DNA of 22,663 bases, taken from NCBI GenBank assembly GCA_964247295.1, contig CAXTTV010000065.1, forward strand, positions 1-22,663. The letters are read 5' to 3'. The translations under genes and the position numbers were made by a program. Below the pieces are notes generated by a model, which saw only the letters and a program-made list of their open reading frames with translations, was not told the origin of the DNA and made no database searches. Origin of the DNA: CAXTTV01 sp964247295. GTDB lineage: Bacteria; Chloroflexota; Ktedonobacteria; Ktedonobacterales; Ktedonobacteraceae. This document shows positions 6,508 through 12,946 of the stretch, piece after piece; the first letter of the stretch is position 1, and each line of letters starts with the position of its first letter.

Positions 6508-7488
6508 CTACTCAGAATAGGGAAGATCTCCGCGCAATGGCACTTTGCCGACCCTCTCCAAACGCACCTCTTCATGCCGAACCGGCTCCACCACCCGTTT
6601 GGTCTCCTGAACAGTCTCTTTACGAACACGAATCTCTTCAGCTACGACAGTCTGTTTTAAGATCTGGACTCGTTCCTCATGGACAAGAATCCTGAGGCTT
6701 CCATCTCCATGCAATACGTCATCACTCGTTAGATTTGGATCTACGGCGTTCGCCGTTTGATTATTGACCGCTAATGGCGAATTCATCATGGGGTCGTAAC
6801 CAGGCGTACCTACCGATTGACCGGTCGCGGGATTAAAACCGGCAGAGTTCAACGGCTCTCCCGTCGCGCGATCATAGTTCGGCGTGGGCTGTCCGCTGAG
6901 AGCGTTCCCAGCCTGAGTATTTACGGCTCCGGATAATTGGCTCGTAGGCGTGACCTCTCCATTGCGGGGCAGGCGCTCAATTGTCACCTCTTCGCGCGTC
7001 ACGGGAACAGTAAAGGTCTGCTGCTCTGTAATCACGCGCTTGTGAATACGGATCTCCCCGACATCAACCGTATATTTCTGAACATACGGGACCTCTTGGC
7101 GCACTTCAATCGTCTGCTTACCACCCTGTTGAAGCGGCACAAACACGTTAAAAGCTCCATACCGATGCAGGATATCACGCGTCTCTAACTCATGCCCCTG
7201 GATTCTGGCAACAACAATAGATGATCCCGCCTCCAGCTCATGATCATACGTCTGGCGTTGATCCTGAGGCATATCAAACTCGTTAAGATCATCTACTGGC
7301 CCGGTTGTGGCTTCCTGCCGCTCTGAGAAGGCATTTCTCAAAGAGTTGAGAAAACCACCAGAACTTTTCCCTAATATATGCGTGCCTTCGTTTCCCCAAC
7401 TCGTGCGATTGAGTTCGGCAACGGCCTGTTCAGCCAGGCTACGATCTCGGAAAACGCCCAGAACCACAGATCGTCTCTCTATCGCCAT
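6508..7488 (-). CDS. YsnF/AvaK-type general stress protein (DUF2382)
   Basis: A 326-residue soluble protein. Residues about 5-115 resemble the general stress protein 17M-like domain (VVLGVFRDRSLAEQAVAELN ... SIVVARIQGHELETRDIL). Residues about 127-173 (EVRQEVPYVQKYTVDVGEIR, then HKRVITEQQTFTVPVTREEV) and 265-313 (VHEERVQILKQTVVAEEIRV, then ETVQETKRVVEPVRHEEVRL) are the two halves of the charged, beta-repeat DUF2382 domain. They are separated by an unusually long Asn/Gly/Pro-rich linker of about 90 residues. The family is linked to general stress; its biochemical role is unknown. ATG 7488 follows GAGGAG closely. The next gene, divergently read, encodes a CsbD-like stress protein. Confidence 0.85.
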   Translation of the reverse strand: MAIERRSVVLGVFRDRSLAEQAVAELNRTSWGNEGTHILGKSSGGFLNSLRNAFSERQEATTGPVDDLNEFDMPQDQRQTYDHELEAGSSIVVARIQGHELETRDILHRYGAFNVFVPLQQGGKQTIEVRQEVPYVQKYTVDVGEIRIHKRVITEQQTFTVPVTREEVTIERLPRNGEVTPTSQLSGAVNTQAGNALSGQPTPNYDRATGEPLNSAGFNPATGQSVGTPGYDPMMNSPLAVNNQTANAVDPNLTSDDVLHGDGSLRILVHEERVQILKQTVVAEEIRVRKETVQETKRVVEPVRHEEVRLERVGKVPLRGDLPYSE

Positions 7489-7899
7489 AGCTATCTCCTC
7501 TTTGCAACGGGATCTCTTGAAAAAAACACTTCTGCATTCACACTATTCGTCTATAGACACGTGGTGTAGTTCAAAAATGTGACAATTTTTGTAATTAGAA
7601 GCAATTTCTAGCTATAGGAATGAGAAATCTCCTCCCTTGTGGCTGCCAGGAGGTTAAAGCTTTCCTTTCAACGAAGAAACAATAAACCAGACAATATGGT
7701 ATCAAAACCAGTGGTTCTGCTTAAATTAATTTCAACAGGAATACTGTTGACGATTTTAAAAGTATGTATCCATTTGGCCGCTGGCATACGTTATAAGGGT
7801 GGGTATAACAAGAAGAAAAGCGTTCTTTTGATAGAGCTGCACCTCCGCTTTTCTTTTGATTTAAGAGAGCGGGTACAGCTAAAAGGAAGGATTTTTCAA

Positions 7900-8112
7900 A
7901 TGGCTGATGAGAATAAAGATTTAGGAACACAGGGAACCGAAGACGGCCTTAAGGGCAAGCTTAATCAAGCTGGTGGTAAAATTCAAGAGAAGGCTGGCGA
8001 GTTGACCGGCGATAAGAGTACCCAGGCGAAGGGTGCGGCCAAACAGGGTGAGGGCAAGCTCCAGGAGGCCGGCGGAAACGTAGAGAAGAAGATCGACGAC
8101 GCCCTCAAATAA
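7900..8112 (+). CDS. CsbD-like (UPF0337) stress protein
   Basis: A 70-residue, highly hydrophilic Gly/Lys/Glu-rich protein with the CsbD repeats: EDGLKGKLNQAGGKIQEKAG followed by ELTGDKSTQAKGAAKQGEGK and LQEAGGNVEKKI. CsbD-type proteins are small and stress-induced (sigma-B-controlled in Bacillus), of unknown mechanism, and are predicted to be largely disordered or helical. The ATG at 7900 is preceded by AAGGAAGG nine bases upstream. An open frame reaching back to 7639 has no family similarity before this point and is rejected. The gene lies beside another stress protein on the opposite strand and ends in a strong bidirectional terminator. I see no convincing promoter consensus in the 400 bases between the two stress genes. 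Confidence 0.92.
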   Translation: MADENKDLGTQGTEDGLKGKLNQAGGKIQEKAGELTGDKSTQAKGAAKQGEGKLQEAGGNVEKKIDDALK

Positions 8113-8126
8113 GCCTCTATTAGATC

Positions 8127-8170
8127 AAAAAGCAGGAAGGTTTTCTACGAGCCTCCCTGCTTTTTCTTTT
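8127..8170. terminator. Bidirectional terminator between csbD-like gene and MFS gene
   Basis: AAAAAGCAGG (8127-8136) pairs with CCTGCTTTTT (8156-8165); after one mismatch three more pairs extend it, with an 11-base loop. T-rich tails exist on both strands, so it can end both convergent transcripts. Confidence 0.88.
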
Positions 8171-8216
8171 ACCAATAGAGCATGATTATTCTTCTGTGCC
8201 CCTTCTATTGAGAGAC

Positions 8217-9410
8217 TCAGAGGGCTGCGCTCTGCTTCCTACCGCGCATCAGCCACCAGATGCCACCCATAATCAAGCTCTGTAATAGAACATAAGGCAC
8301 CAGGGACCAGGAACCTAGATTCTGGGCCAGCGTGCCAGCCAACCAGGGGAAAACCGCGATCCCAATAATGCTGAACCCAACCATTAAGCCCATGGCTCCG
8401 GCTACCATTCGCTTGGGCAAAATATCTGGTAACCACGCGATCGTCGTTGGATAAATCGGTCCAAGGAAGACACCAACACAACAAAATCCGACTGCGGCTA
8501 CAAGACCCAATGGCACCTGCCAGATCAGATATAACATCAGGAGAGTCCCACCAATGCAGAGATAGATAAGGTTGCGTTTCCCAATGTTTAAACGCTCAGC
8601 AAGATTATTTAAGAGAAAACGCCCCATAGTTAGACCTAGCCAGTAACCGCTGACAATCCAACCCGCCAGTAACGCTCCCTGATGCCTTTGCTCCAACAAG
8701 AAGGTGTAGATCCAGTTTCCCAAACTCGCCTCTACACCACAATAGACTAGTAAGAAAAGTGTTCCTAACCAGATAATCCCCATGCTCCACAGTTCTTTTT
8801 GAGAGGCAAATTCAATAGTCTGTTCGCTCCCTTGATTATTTACTAGCTCTGGCTGTTTAAAGAAAATCGCGATACTAATAACCAGAAGCAGGATGAGCGC
8901 GGCCCAGATAAAATAGGGCGTGTTCCAGGACCAGCTCAAGGCGAGAAGGGCCGAGGTAATAATCGGCCCGATCAGTGCACCAATACCGTAAAAGGCGTGT
9001 AGATAATTCAGTAAGGCGGTGTTACGTGGTAAGGATGCGATATAACGGTTTAAACCGGTCTCTAGCATCCCAATTCCCAACCCCTGAAATAACCGGAGCA
9101 TTAGAATAATCGTGAAGGGTGGCCTGAACGCAAACACGAGATTGCCGATGAGAAAGGCTGATGTTCCCGCAACCAGAAACCAACGCTCGCCCAACTTCGC
9201 CATTAGCGGTCCACTGCTGGTTGCGGAGAGAAAGTAGCCAAAGGCCGAGGCAAAGAAAATAAGCCCAACAATGGACTTGCTGATCCCATAATAAGCACTT
9301 AAACTCGGTAAAATCACTCCCCACGAACCACTAATAATGCCAATCATAACCAGGCCCGAAAACGCGACACTGATACGAGAGCGCTCCGATGATGAAGATT
9401 GCATGTCCAT
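8217..9410 (-). CDS. MFS transporter (fucose-permease-like group)
   Basis: A 397-residue major facilitator with about twelve membrane segments in two halves. The first helix SVAFSGLVMIGIISGSWGVI, the loop-2/3 region SGPLMAKLGERWFLVAG, the motif RLFQGLGIGMLETGLNRYIA in helix 4/5 and GCVGVFLGPIYPTTIAWLP-like text in the second half resemble the sugar-permease-like MFS group (FucP/YbjJ type). The substrate cannot be told. The start ATG has GGGGAGAAAGGA upstream. It is a single gene, read away from the small zinc-binding candidate and ending at the bidirectional terminator shared with the csbD-like gene. Confidence 0.88.
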   Translation of the reverse strand: MDMQSSSSERSRISVAFSGLVMIGIISGSWGVILPSLSAYYGISKSIVGLIFFASAFGYFLSATSSGPLMAKLGERWFLVAGTSAFLIGNLVFAFRPPFTIILMLRLFQGLGIGMLETGLNRYIASLPRNTALLNYLHAFYGIGALIGPIITSALLALSWSWNTPYFIWAALILLLVISIAIFFKQPELVNNQGSEQTIEFASQKELWSMGIIWLGTLFLLVYCGVEASLGNWIYTFLLEQRHQGALLAGWIVSGYWLGLTMGRFLLNNLAERLNIGKRNLIYLCIGGTLLMLYLIWQVPLGLVAAVGFCCVGVFLGPIYPTTIAWLPDILPKRMVAGAMGLMVGFSIIGIAVFPWLAGTLAQNLGSWSLVPYVLLQSLIMGGIWWLMRGRKQSAAL

Positions 9411-9496
9411 ACGGTTCCTTTCTCCCCTATCTATTTCCCTTGTATATCCATCATTTACTCTATCACATTTAGCAGGCCCGTTCTCTTCGGCAGATC

Positions 9497-9526
9497 TTGA
9501 CTTTGGGTATTAGGGCGTGCTAATAT
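9497..9526 (+). promoter_or_regulatory. Promoter with embedded dyad before the small Cys-rich gene
   Basis: TTGACT (9497-9502) and TAATAT (9521-9526) are 18 bp apart. Inside lies the perfect dyad TATTAG-N6-CTAATA (9508-9525), which overlaps the -10 box and would suit a repressor. The leader to the start at 9581 is about 48 bases. Confidence 0.45.
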
Positions 9527-9580
9527 TCTTGTAGATACATCGGATACTTATTGAAAGCCTCCTGCGAAGGGGAGAAAATT

Positions 9581-9802
9581 ATGAAGATCTTTACTAATAT
9601 AGAGTGCGCTCATTGTCATAAAAATCTGTCGAGCTGGACAGCGAATACTTGCACACAATGTGGGTCTAAAATCTGCGGAAAACATGCGCAACATATCCGT
9701 TACGCTCACAAATATGTGCTTTCTTCCCTTTGTTGCGCTTGCGCTCAGACTGAAATGTTGAGCACACAACAAGAGCCCGCTCGAACACCTGCTATGATCT
9801 AA
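9581..9802 (+). CDS. Small Cys/His-rich protein, probable double zinc finger
   Basis: A 73-residue protein of no family I can name. Its Cys and His form four pairs: C9-x2-C12, C24-x2-C27, C32-x2-H35 and C51-x2-C54, with spacers of 11, 4 and 15. This order resembles cross-brace zinc domains such as FYVE, RING or PHD, where pairs 1+3 and 2+4 bind two zinc ions; extra His at 11, 13, 38 and 43 are also available. The protein is soluble and has a short unstructured tail (STQQEPARTPAMI). ATG 9581 follows AAGGGGAG at good spacing; an upstream in-frame ATG at 9551 has no ribosome site. It has its own promoter with an operator-like dyad and stands alone between an MFS gene and a MerR regulator. A simple zinc-ribbon pair is the alternative. 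Confidence 0.75.
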   Translation: MKIFTNIECAHCHKNLSSWTANTCTQCGSKICGKHAQHIRYAHKYVLSSLCCACAQTEMLSTQQEPARTPAMI

Positions 9803-9909
9803 CTCAAGAACAGTCACGATCCTCCTGGGATTGCCACTTCTCTCCTCTTCCTTCTTCCTCTAAAAGAAAGAAGGGGAGAGATAACTCATGAAAATCCCAT
9901 AAATTCCTC

Positions 9910-9940
9910 TTGACTTAGAGCACGCTCTAAGTTTTATACT
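9910..9940 (+). promoter_or_regulatory. MerR-type promoter and operator
   Basis: TTGACT (9910-9915) and TATACT (9935-9940) are separated by 19 bp, the over-long spacer characteristic of MerR-activated promoters. The spacer is filled by the dyad ACTTAGAGCACGCTCTAAGT (9913-9932), nine-base perfect arms around AC. The gene's ATG begins seven bases after the -10, so the mRNA would have no leader. Confidence 0.85.
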
Positions 9941-9946
9941 CTCCTC

Positions 9947-10336
9947 ATGGACATTGAACTACTCACTATTGAGCAAGTCACAAAGTCCACTGGCCTGAGT
10001 GGGCATACCTTGCGCTATTATGAGCGGATAGGCTTAATTGATTCTATCGGTCGCGCGACAAACGGCCATCGCCGCTATGCCGTGAAAGATCTTGCCTGGA
10101 TTGAGTTCTTGATGCAACTGAGAGCTACCGGCATGCCTATTCGTTATATGCAAGAGTTCGCGATCCTCCGACGACAAGGGGATAGCACTATCGCTCAACG
10201 ACGCGCTCTCCTGGAAAACCATCGGCAGATGGTTCAAGCACATATTGAGAAACTTGGCCACGATCTGGATTCTATTAGCCAGAAAATTGATATATATCAA
10301 CAGATGGAGGAAAATTATGACAATGACCAACGATAA
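9947..10336 (+). CDS. MerR family transcriptional regulator
   Basis: A 129-residue MerR protein: winged helix-turn-helix at residues 6-75 (LTIEQVTKSTGLSGHTLRYY, ERIGLI, NGHRRYAVKDLAWIEFLMQL), then the long dimerisation helix (HRQMVQAHIEKLGHDLDSIS). It contains no cysteine, so it is not a metal- or thiol-sensing member; it resembles the AdhR/NmlR-like subgroup in its small size and in the TTAGAG-type operator. It should bind its own 19-bp-spacer promoter and switch on itself and the overlapping CMD-family gene. No Shine-Dalgarno precedes the ATG (the bases are CTCCTC), and the promoter predicts a leaderless mRNA. Its last 20 bases overlap the next gene. Confidence 0.93.
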   Translation: MDIELLTIEQVTKSTGLSGHTLRYYERIGLIDSIGRATNGHRRYAVKDLAWIEFLMQLRATGMPIRYMQEFAILRRQGDSTIAQRRALLENHRQMVQAHIEKLGHDLDSISQKIDIYQQMEENYDNDQR

Positions 10337-10700
10337 TACTCGTTATGAGCGCGGTCTGAAAAAGCTCGTCGAGGTAGACGGACATGAAGGTCAGGAGGTG
10401 GTCAGCCGCCTTGGCGATCTTGGACGATATATCGTTGAATTTGCCTATGGTGATATCTACTCTCGTACGGGTATGAGCCTCCGCGAAAAAGAGATTGTGA
10501 CAGTCTCTGTCCTGGCGGCTCTAGGGGGCCGCGAGCCACAACTGCATATCCATATGCAGGCCGCTCTGCGCGCGGGAATCACTCCAGAAGAGATTGAAGA
10601 AATTATCTTACAAACCATCCCTTATGCAGGGTTCCCCACCGCTATCAATGCGATGAATGTGCTCTCTCAGGTAAAAAAAGAGGTACAAACTGAAAAGTAG
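10317..10700 (+). CDS. Carboxymuconolactone decarboxylase (CMD) family protein
   Basis: A 127-residue helical protein. LREKEIVTVSVLAALGGREP with QLHIHMQAALRAGITPEEIE and EIILQTIPYAGFPTAINAMN is the PcaC-like CMD signature, including the conserved His in HIHMQAALRAG. It has no cysteine and therefore cannot be an AhpD-type peroxidase. No other aromatic-catabolism gene is near, so the true substrate is open. The start at 10317 lies inside the MerR gene, six bases after GGAGG, giving translational coupling and control by the MerR promoter. An open frame back to 10245 has no family similarity and is rejected. Confidence 0.92.
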   Translation: MTMTNDNTRYERGLKKLVEVDGHEGQEVVSRLGDLGRYIVEFAYGDIYSRTGMSLREKEIVTVSVLAALGGREPQLHIHMQAALRAGITPEEIEEIILQTIPYAGFPTAINAMNVLSQVKKEVQTEK

Positions 10701-10730
10701 TGTGGACTTAGAAGCGTCCAGTTAATCGCT

Positions 10731-10805
10731 AGAGGTCGATGGCCTGTTCCTACTCCTTGCTCTTAAAAGATCCCTTTCTAAAGCAAAATTCTACCATCGA
10801 CCTCT
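10731..10805. repeat. Long hairpin between convergent genes
   Basis: AGAGGTCGATGG (10731-10742) is perfectly repeated inverted as CCATCGACCTCT (10794-10805) around a 51-base, U- and A-rich centre. It lies between the ends of the CMD gene and the TipAS regulator and may act as a shared terminator, though neither side carries a T run. Confidence 0.5.
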
Positions 10806-10831
10806 TACGACGCAACTAACGCAACAAAAAT

Positions 10832-11653
10832 CTAGCTCTTCGGCTTCTGATTGTAGATGGCGACGGCTTTCTCTAAGAATTTCGCCTCTTCTTTACTATA
10901 CGGCAGACTGATTGGCCGCTCCCCTTCTGGCATTTTCTCCACTTTATTCCAGTAGTTATTTAACCCCTTCGCGATACCAGCATCCCTATGGGTAAATTGC
11001 TGAATCAGACTTTGATAGAGGGCCGCTACCACTTGAGCATCGAGATCGGCCGGGTCCTTGCCTTCGTTGACCAGACGGTTTAACTCTGAGGAGACGGTCG
11101 CCCATTGCTGGCTAACGCGCTTTTGATCCTCTTCAGTGAAGTTTTTGCCCCGCTCGGCCAGCTTCTGGCGATCCTCTTCGGTGTAGGACGAGCGGCTAAG
11201 ATCATTCATCTGCTGCAATTGCTCTTCGGTAAAGTATTTTTTTGCCCAATCGCTGTTCTGTGTCATTTGCATAACCTGAATCAGGTGTATAATTTGCTCC
11301 CAACTATACTGATCTTTCTGGATGAGCGCTTCTGTCCTCTCCAGGGCCTTAATTACTATCTCCAATTGCTCCTTTTTCTCGTGCATCATCGCTCTCTGCT
11401 GTGCCAGCGATTCTTGCAGTTGCATGGGATCAACCCGCAAACAGAGCCGGATCTCCTCTAGAGAGAAACCAAGAAACTTGAGCGCGAGAATCCGCTGAAG
11501 CCGGATAAAGTTCTCTTCAGTATAGAGCCGATATCCCGCTTCCGTATAAGCTGAGGGCGAAAGCAGCCCGACTTTATCGTAAAAGCGCAGGGTGCGAATG
11601 GAGACCGAGGCTCTTTTGGCAAACTCTCCTGTGTAGTAGGTGTGCTGACTCAG
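10832..11653 (-). CDS. TipAL-like MerR regulator with TipAS antibiotic-binding domain, probable CTG start
   Basis: A 273-residue regulator. Reading from 11653, residues 1-75 are a MerR helix-turn-helix (YYTGEFAKRASVSIRTLRFY, DKVGLLSP, YTEAGYRLYTEENFIRLQRI), followed by a coiled coil and, from about residue 150, the helical TipAS domain (YSWEQIIHLIQVMQ, ARKYFTEEQL-like text, SRSSYTEEDRQKLAERGKNF). TipAL proteins bind thiopeptides and other drugs; the Cys that holds thiostrepton covalently has no counterpart here. No ATG, GTG or TTG exists in frame before the DNA-binding domain: the upstream stop leaves only CTG (11653-11651), six bases after a perfect AAAGGAGG. The TTG at 11440 would delete the whole DNA-binding domain. 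Its promoter (11677-11707) has the MerR 19-bp spacer, so it is probably self-regulated. Confidence 0.88.
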   Translation of the reverse strand: MSQHTYYTGEFAKRASVSIRTLRFYDKVGLLSPSAYTEAGYRLYTEENFIRLQRILALKFLGFSLEEIRLCLRVDPMQLQESLAQQRAMMHEKKEQLEIVIKALERTEALIQKDQYSWEQIIHLIQVMQMTQNSDWAKKYFTEEQLQQMNDLSRSSYTEEDRQKLAERGKNFTEEDQKRVSQQWATVSSELNRLVNEGKDPADLDAQVVAALYQSLIQQFTHRDAGIAKGLNNYWNKVEKMPEGERPISLPYSKEEAKFLEKAVAIYNQKPKS

Positions 11654-11676
11654 GTGCTGCCTCCTTTCTGAAATTC

Positions 11677-11707
11677 AGTATAAAGAATGACGTAACGTCA
11701 TAGTCAA
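11677..11707 (-). promoter_or_regulatory. MerR-type promoter and operator of the TipAL-like gene
   Basis: On the minus strand TTGACT (11707-11702) and TATACT (11682-11677) are 19 bp apart. The spacer carries the dyad ATGACGTTACGTCAT (11701-11687), seven-base arms around one central base. This is the arrangement expected for autoregulation by a MerR protein. Confidence 0.82.
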
Positions 11708-11827
11708 GCCTTCAAAGAAACTTTAGAAACAACAAACTATTTCTTTACAAGTTCTAGAGAAATACGCAGTATATTTTTAATAGGCAAGGCTTGAATAAAA
11801 AAGCAGAGAGGACGAAAGGAGATTTTC

Positions 11828-12736
11828 ATGAGAGACGAACAGCAAGAGCTTCTGGCTATGCTCCTGACATCCATCTCTTTATTTCATGCAGTCAGCGCCT
11901 ATCAACGCTGGCTGTACCATAAACTTGATCGCATGCAATGGGAAAGCAGGATTATTGAAACTGCCTGTGGACCAGTTGAATGCTGTGTCTACGGAAGCGG
12001 ACCGGCTGTACTGATCAATCATGGTTCGCCCGGCGGCTACGATCAGGCGCTGGCGCTGGCCCAACTGATTGGCGGTCAATATACCTATATTTTACCATCG
12101 CGTCCCGGCTATCTGCGTACGCCTCTGGCGAGCGGCTCAACTCCAGAGGAGCAGGCTGATCTCTACGTGGCTCTGCTGGATACACTGGCAATACCCCAGA
12201 CGGCGATTATTGGCTTTTCCGGCGGTGGACCCTCGGCATTACAGTTCGCGCTTCGTCATCCTGATCGCTGTCAGAAGCTGGTGATGATTAGCGGTGTGGC
12301 AAAACATTACACAGAAGAGGAGGTCAGACAGAAGATCCCTCCCTGGCGGCGCTCCCTTATGCGGGTACTGGCCCGTCTGGTCGCGCTCGATCCCTTTCTC
12401 TACCTGGTTTTTCCTCTGGCGCTACTCCTTCCAGGCGGATCAGCCTCTATAGATCTTTTTAGCTCCTCAACGCTCTACCGCTTACGTAAAACCGGATACG
12501 AGAATGATCTTCTTCAGTTTGAGGCTCTCACAACCTATCCTCTTGAGGAAATCCGCGTGCGCAGCTTGATTATCCATGGCACCACTGATACCGAGGTTCC
12601 TTTTGAACACGCGGAACAGATGATCACAACGATCCCCGGAGCACAGCTTCTAGCGATTAAAGGTGGAGACCATACATTGCTGTATACGCATTCAAAAAGC
12701 CTTTTACGAAAGTTACGCCCTTTTCTCCAGAATTGA
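11828..12736 (+). CDS. Alpha/beta hydrolase
   Basis: A 302-residue alpha/beta-hydrolase. Visible are the oxyanion motif NHGSPGG (H65-G66), the nucleophile elbow GFSGGGPSA with Ser131, the acid in IIHGTTDTEVP (Asp254) and the His in GGDHTLL (His282). A cap of hydrophobic helices lies at about 165-220 (LMRVLARLVALDPFLYLVFP). The N-terminal 30 residues are mildly hydrophobic but not a clear signal peptide. The substrate is unknown. ATG 11828 follows AAAGGAG. It diverges from the TipAL-like regulator with 174 bp between the starts and might belong to that regulator's response, but no second MerR site is visible. Confidence 0.92.
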   Translation: MRDEQQELLAMLLTSISLFHAVSAYQRWLYHKLDRMQWESRIIETACGPVECCVYGSGPAVLINHGSPGGYDQALALAQLIGGQYTYILPSRPGYLRTPLASGSTPEEQADLYVALLDTLAIPQTAIIGFSGGGPSALQFALRHPDRCQKLVMISGVAKHYTEEEVRQKIPPWRRSLMRVLARLVALDPFLYLVFPLALLLPGGSASIDLFSSSTLYRLRKTGYENDLLQFEALTTYPLEEIRVRSLIIHGTTDTEVPFEHAEQMITTIPGAQLLAIKGGDHTLLYTHSKSLLRKLRPFLQN

Positions 12737-12834
12737 AACATTGAAAAGATGACCTTGCTTTCTCTGTTCACTTTGGAATAGAATAAGAAGGGTTACTGTT
12801 GTATTCAGGTAGAAAGCTTAGACATCTCTCTCTG

Positions 12835-12880
12835 TACACACAATCTCCTCTTCCTCTCTCTTCCACCAATCATTTTACCC
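12835..12880 (+). promoter_or_regulatory. C-rich, G-free tract upstream of rho
   Basis: Forty-six bases without a single G and with about 20 Cs (pyrimidine blocks such as CTCCTCTTCCTCTCTC) lie about 70 bases before the rho start. Unstructured C>G tracts of this type are what Rho loads on, so if transcribed this could be a self-attenuation site. I could not place the rho promoter, so whether it is transcribed is open. Confidence 0.35.
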
Positions 12881-12946
12881 GAGTATAGTATTGCATACGC
12901 TCTACTCCGATATGTTTTCCTATCCTGAAAGGATTATCCTTTTCTT

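Noticed and set aside
7639..7899. An 87-residue N-terminal extension of the CsbD-like protein
   Set aside because: No similarity, unlike composition, and the ribosome site AAGGAAGG lies directly before ATG 7900.
10245..10316. Upstream start of the CMD gene inside merR
   Set aside because: GGAGG at 10306-10310 selects ATG 10317, and the family N-terminus begins there.
10832..11440. A 202-residue regulator starting at TTG 11440
   Set aside because: It begins in the middle of a continuous MerR DNA-binding domain. The frame stays open to 11653, where a perfect ribosome site precedes a CTG.
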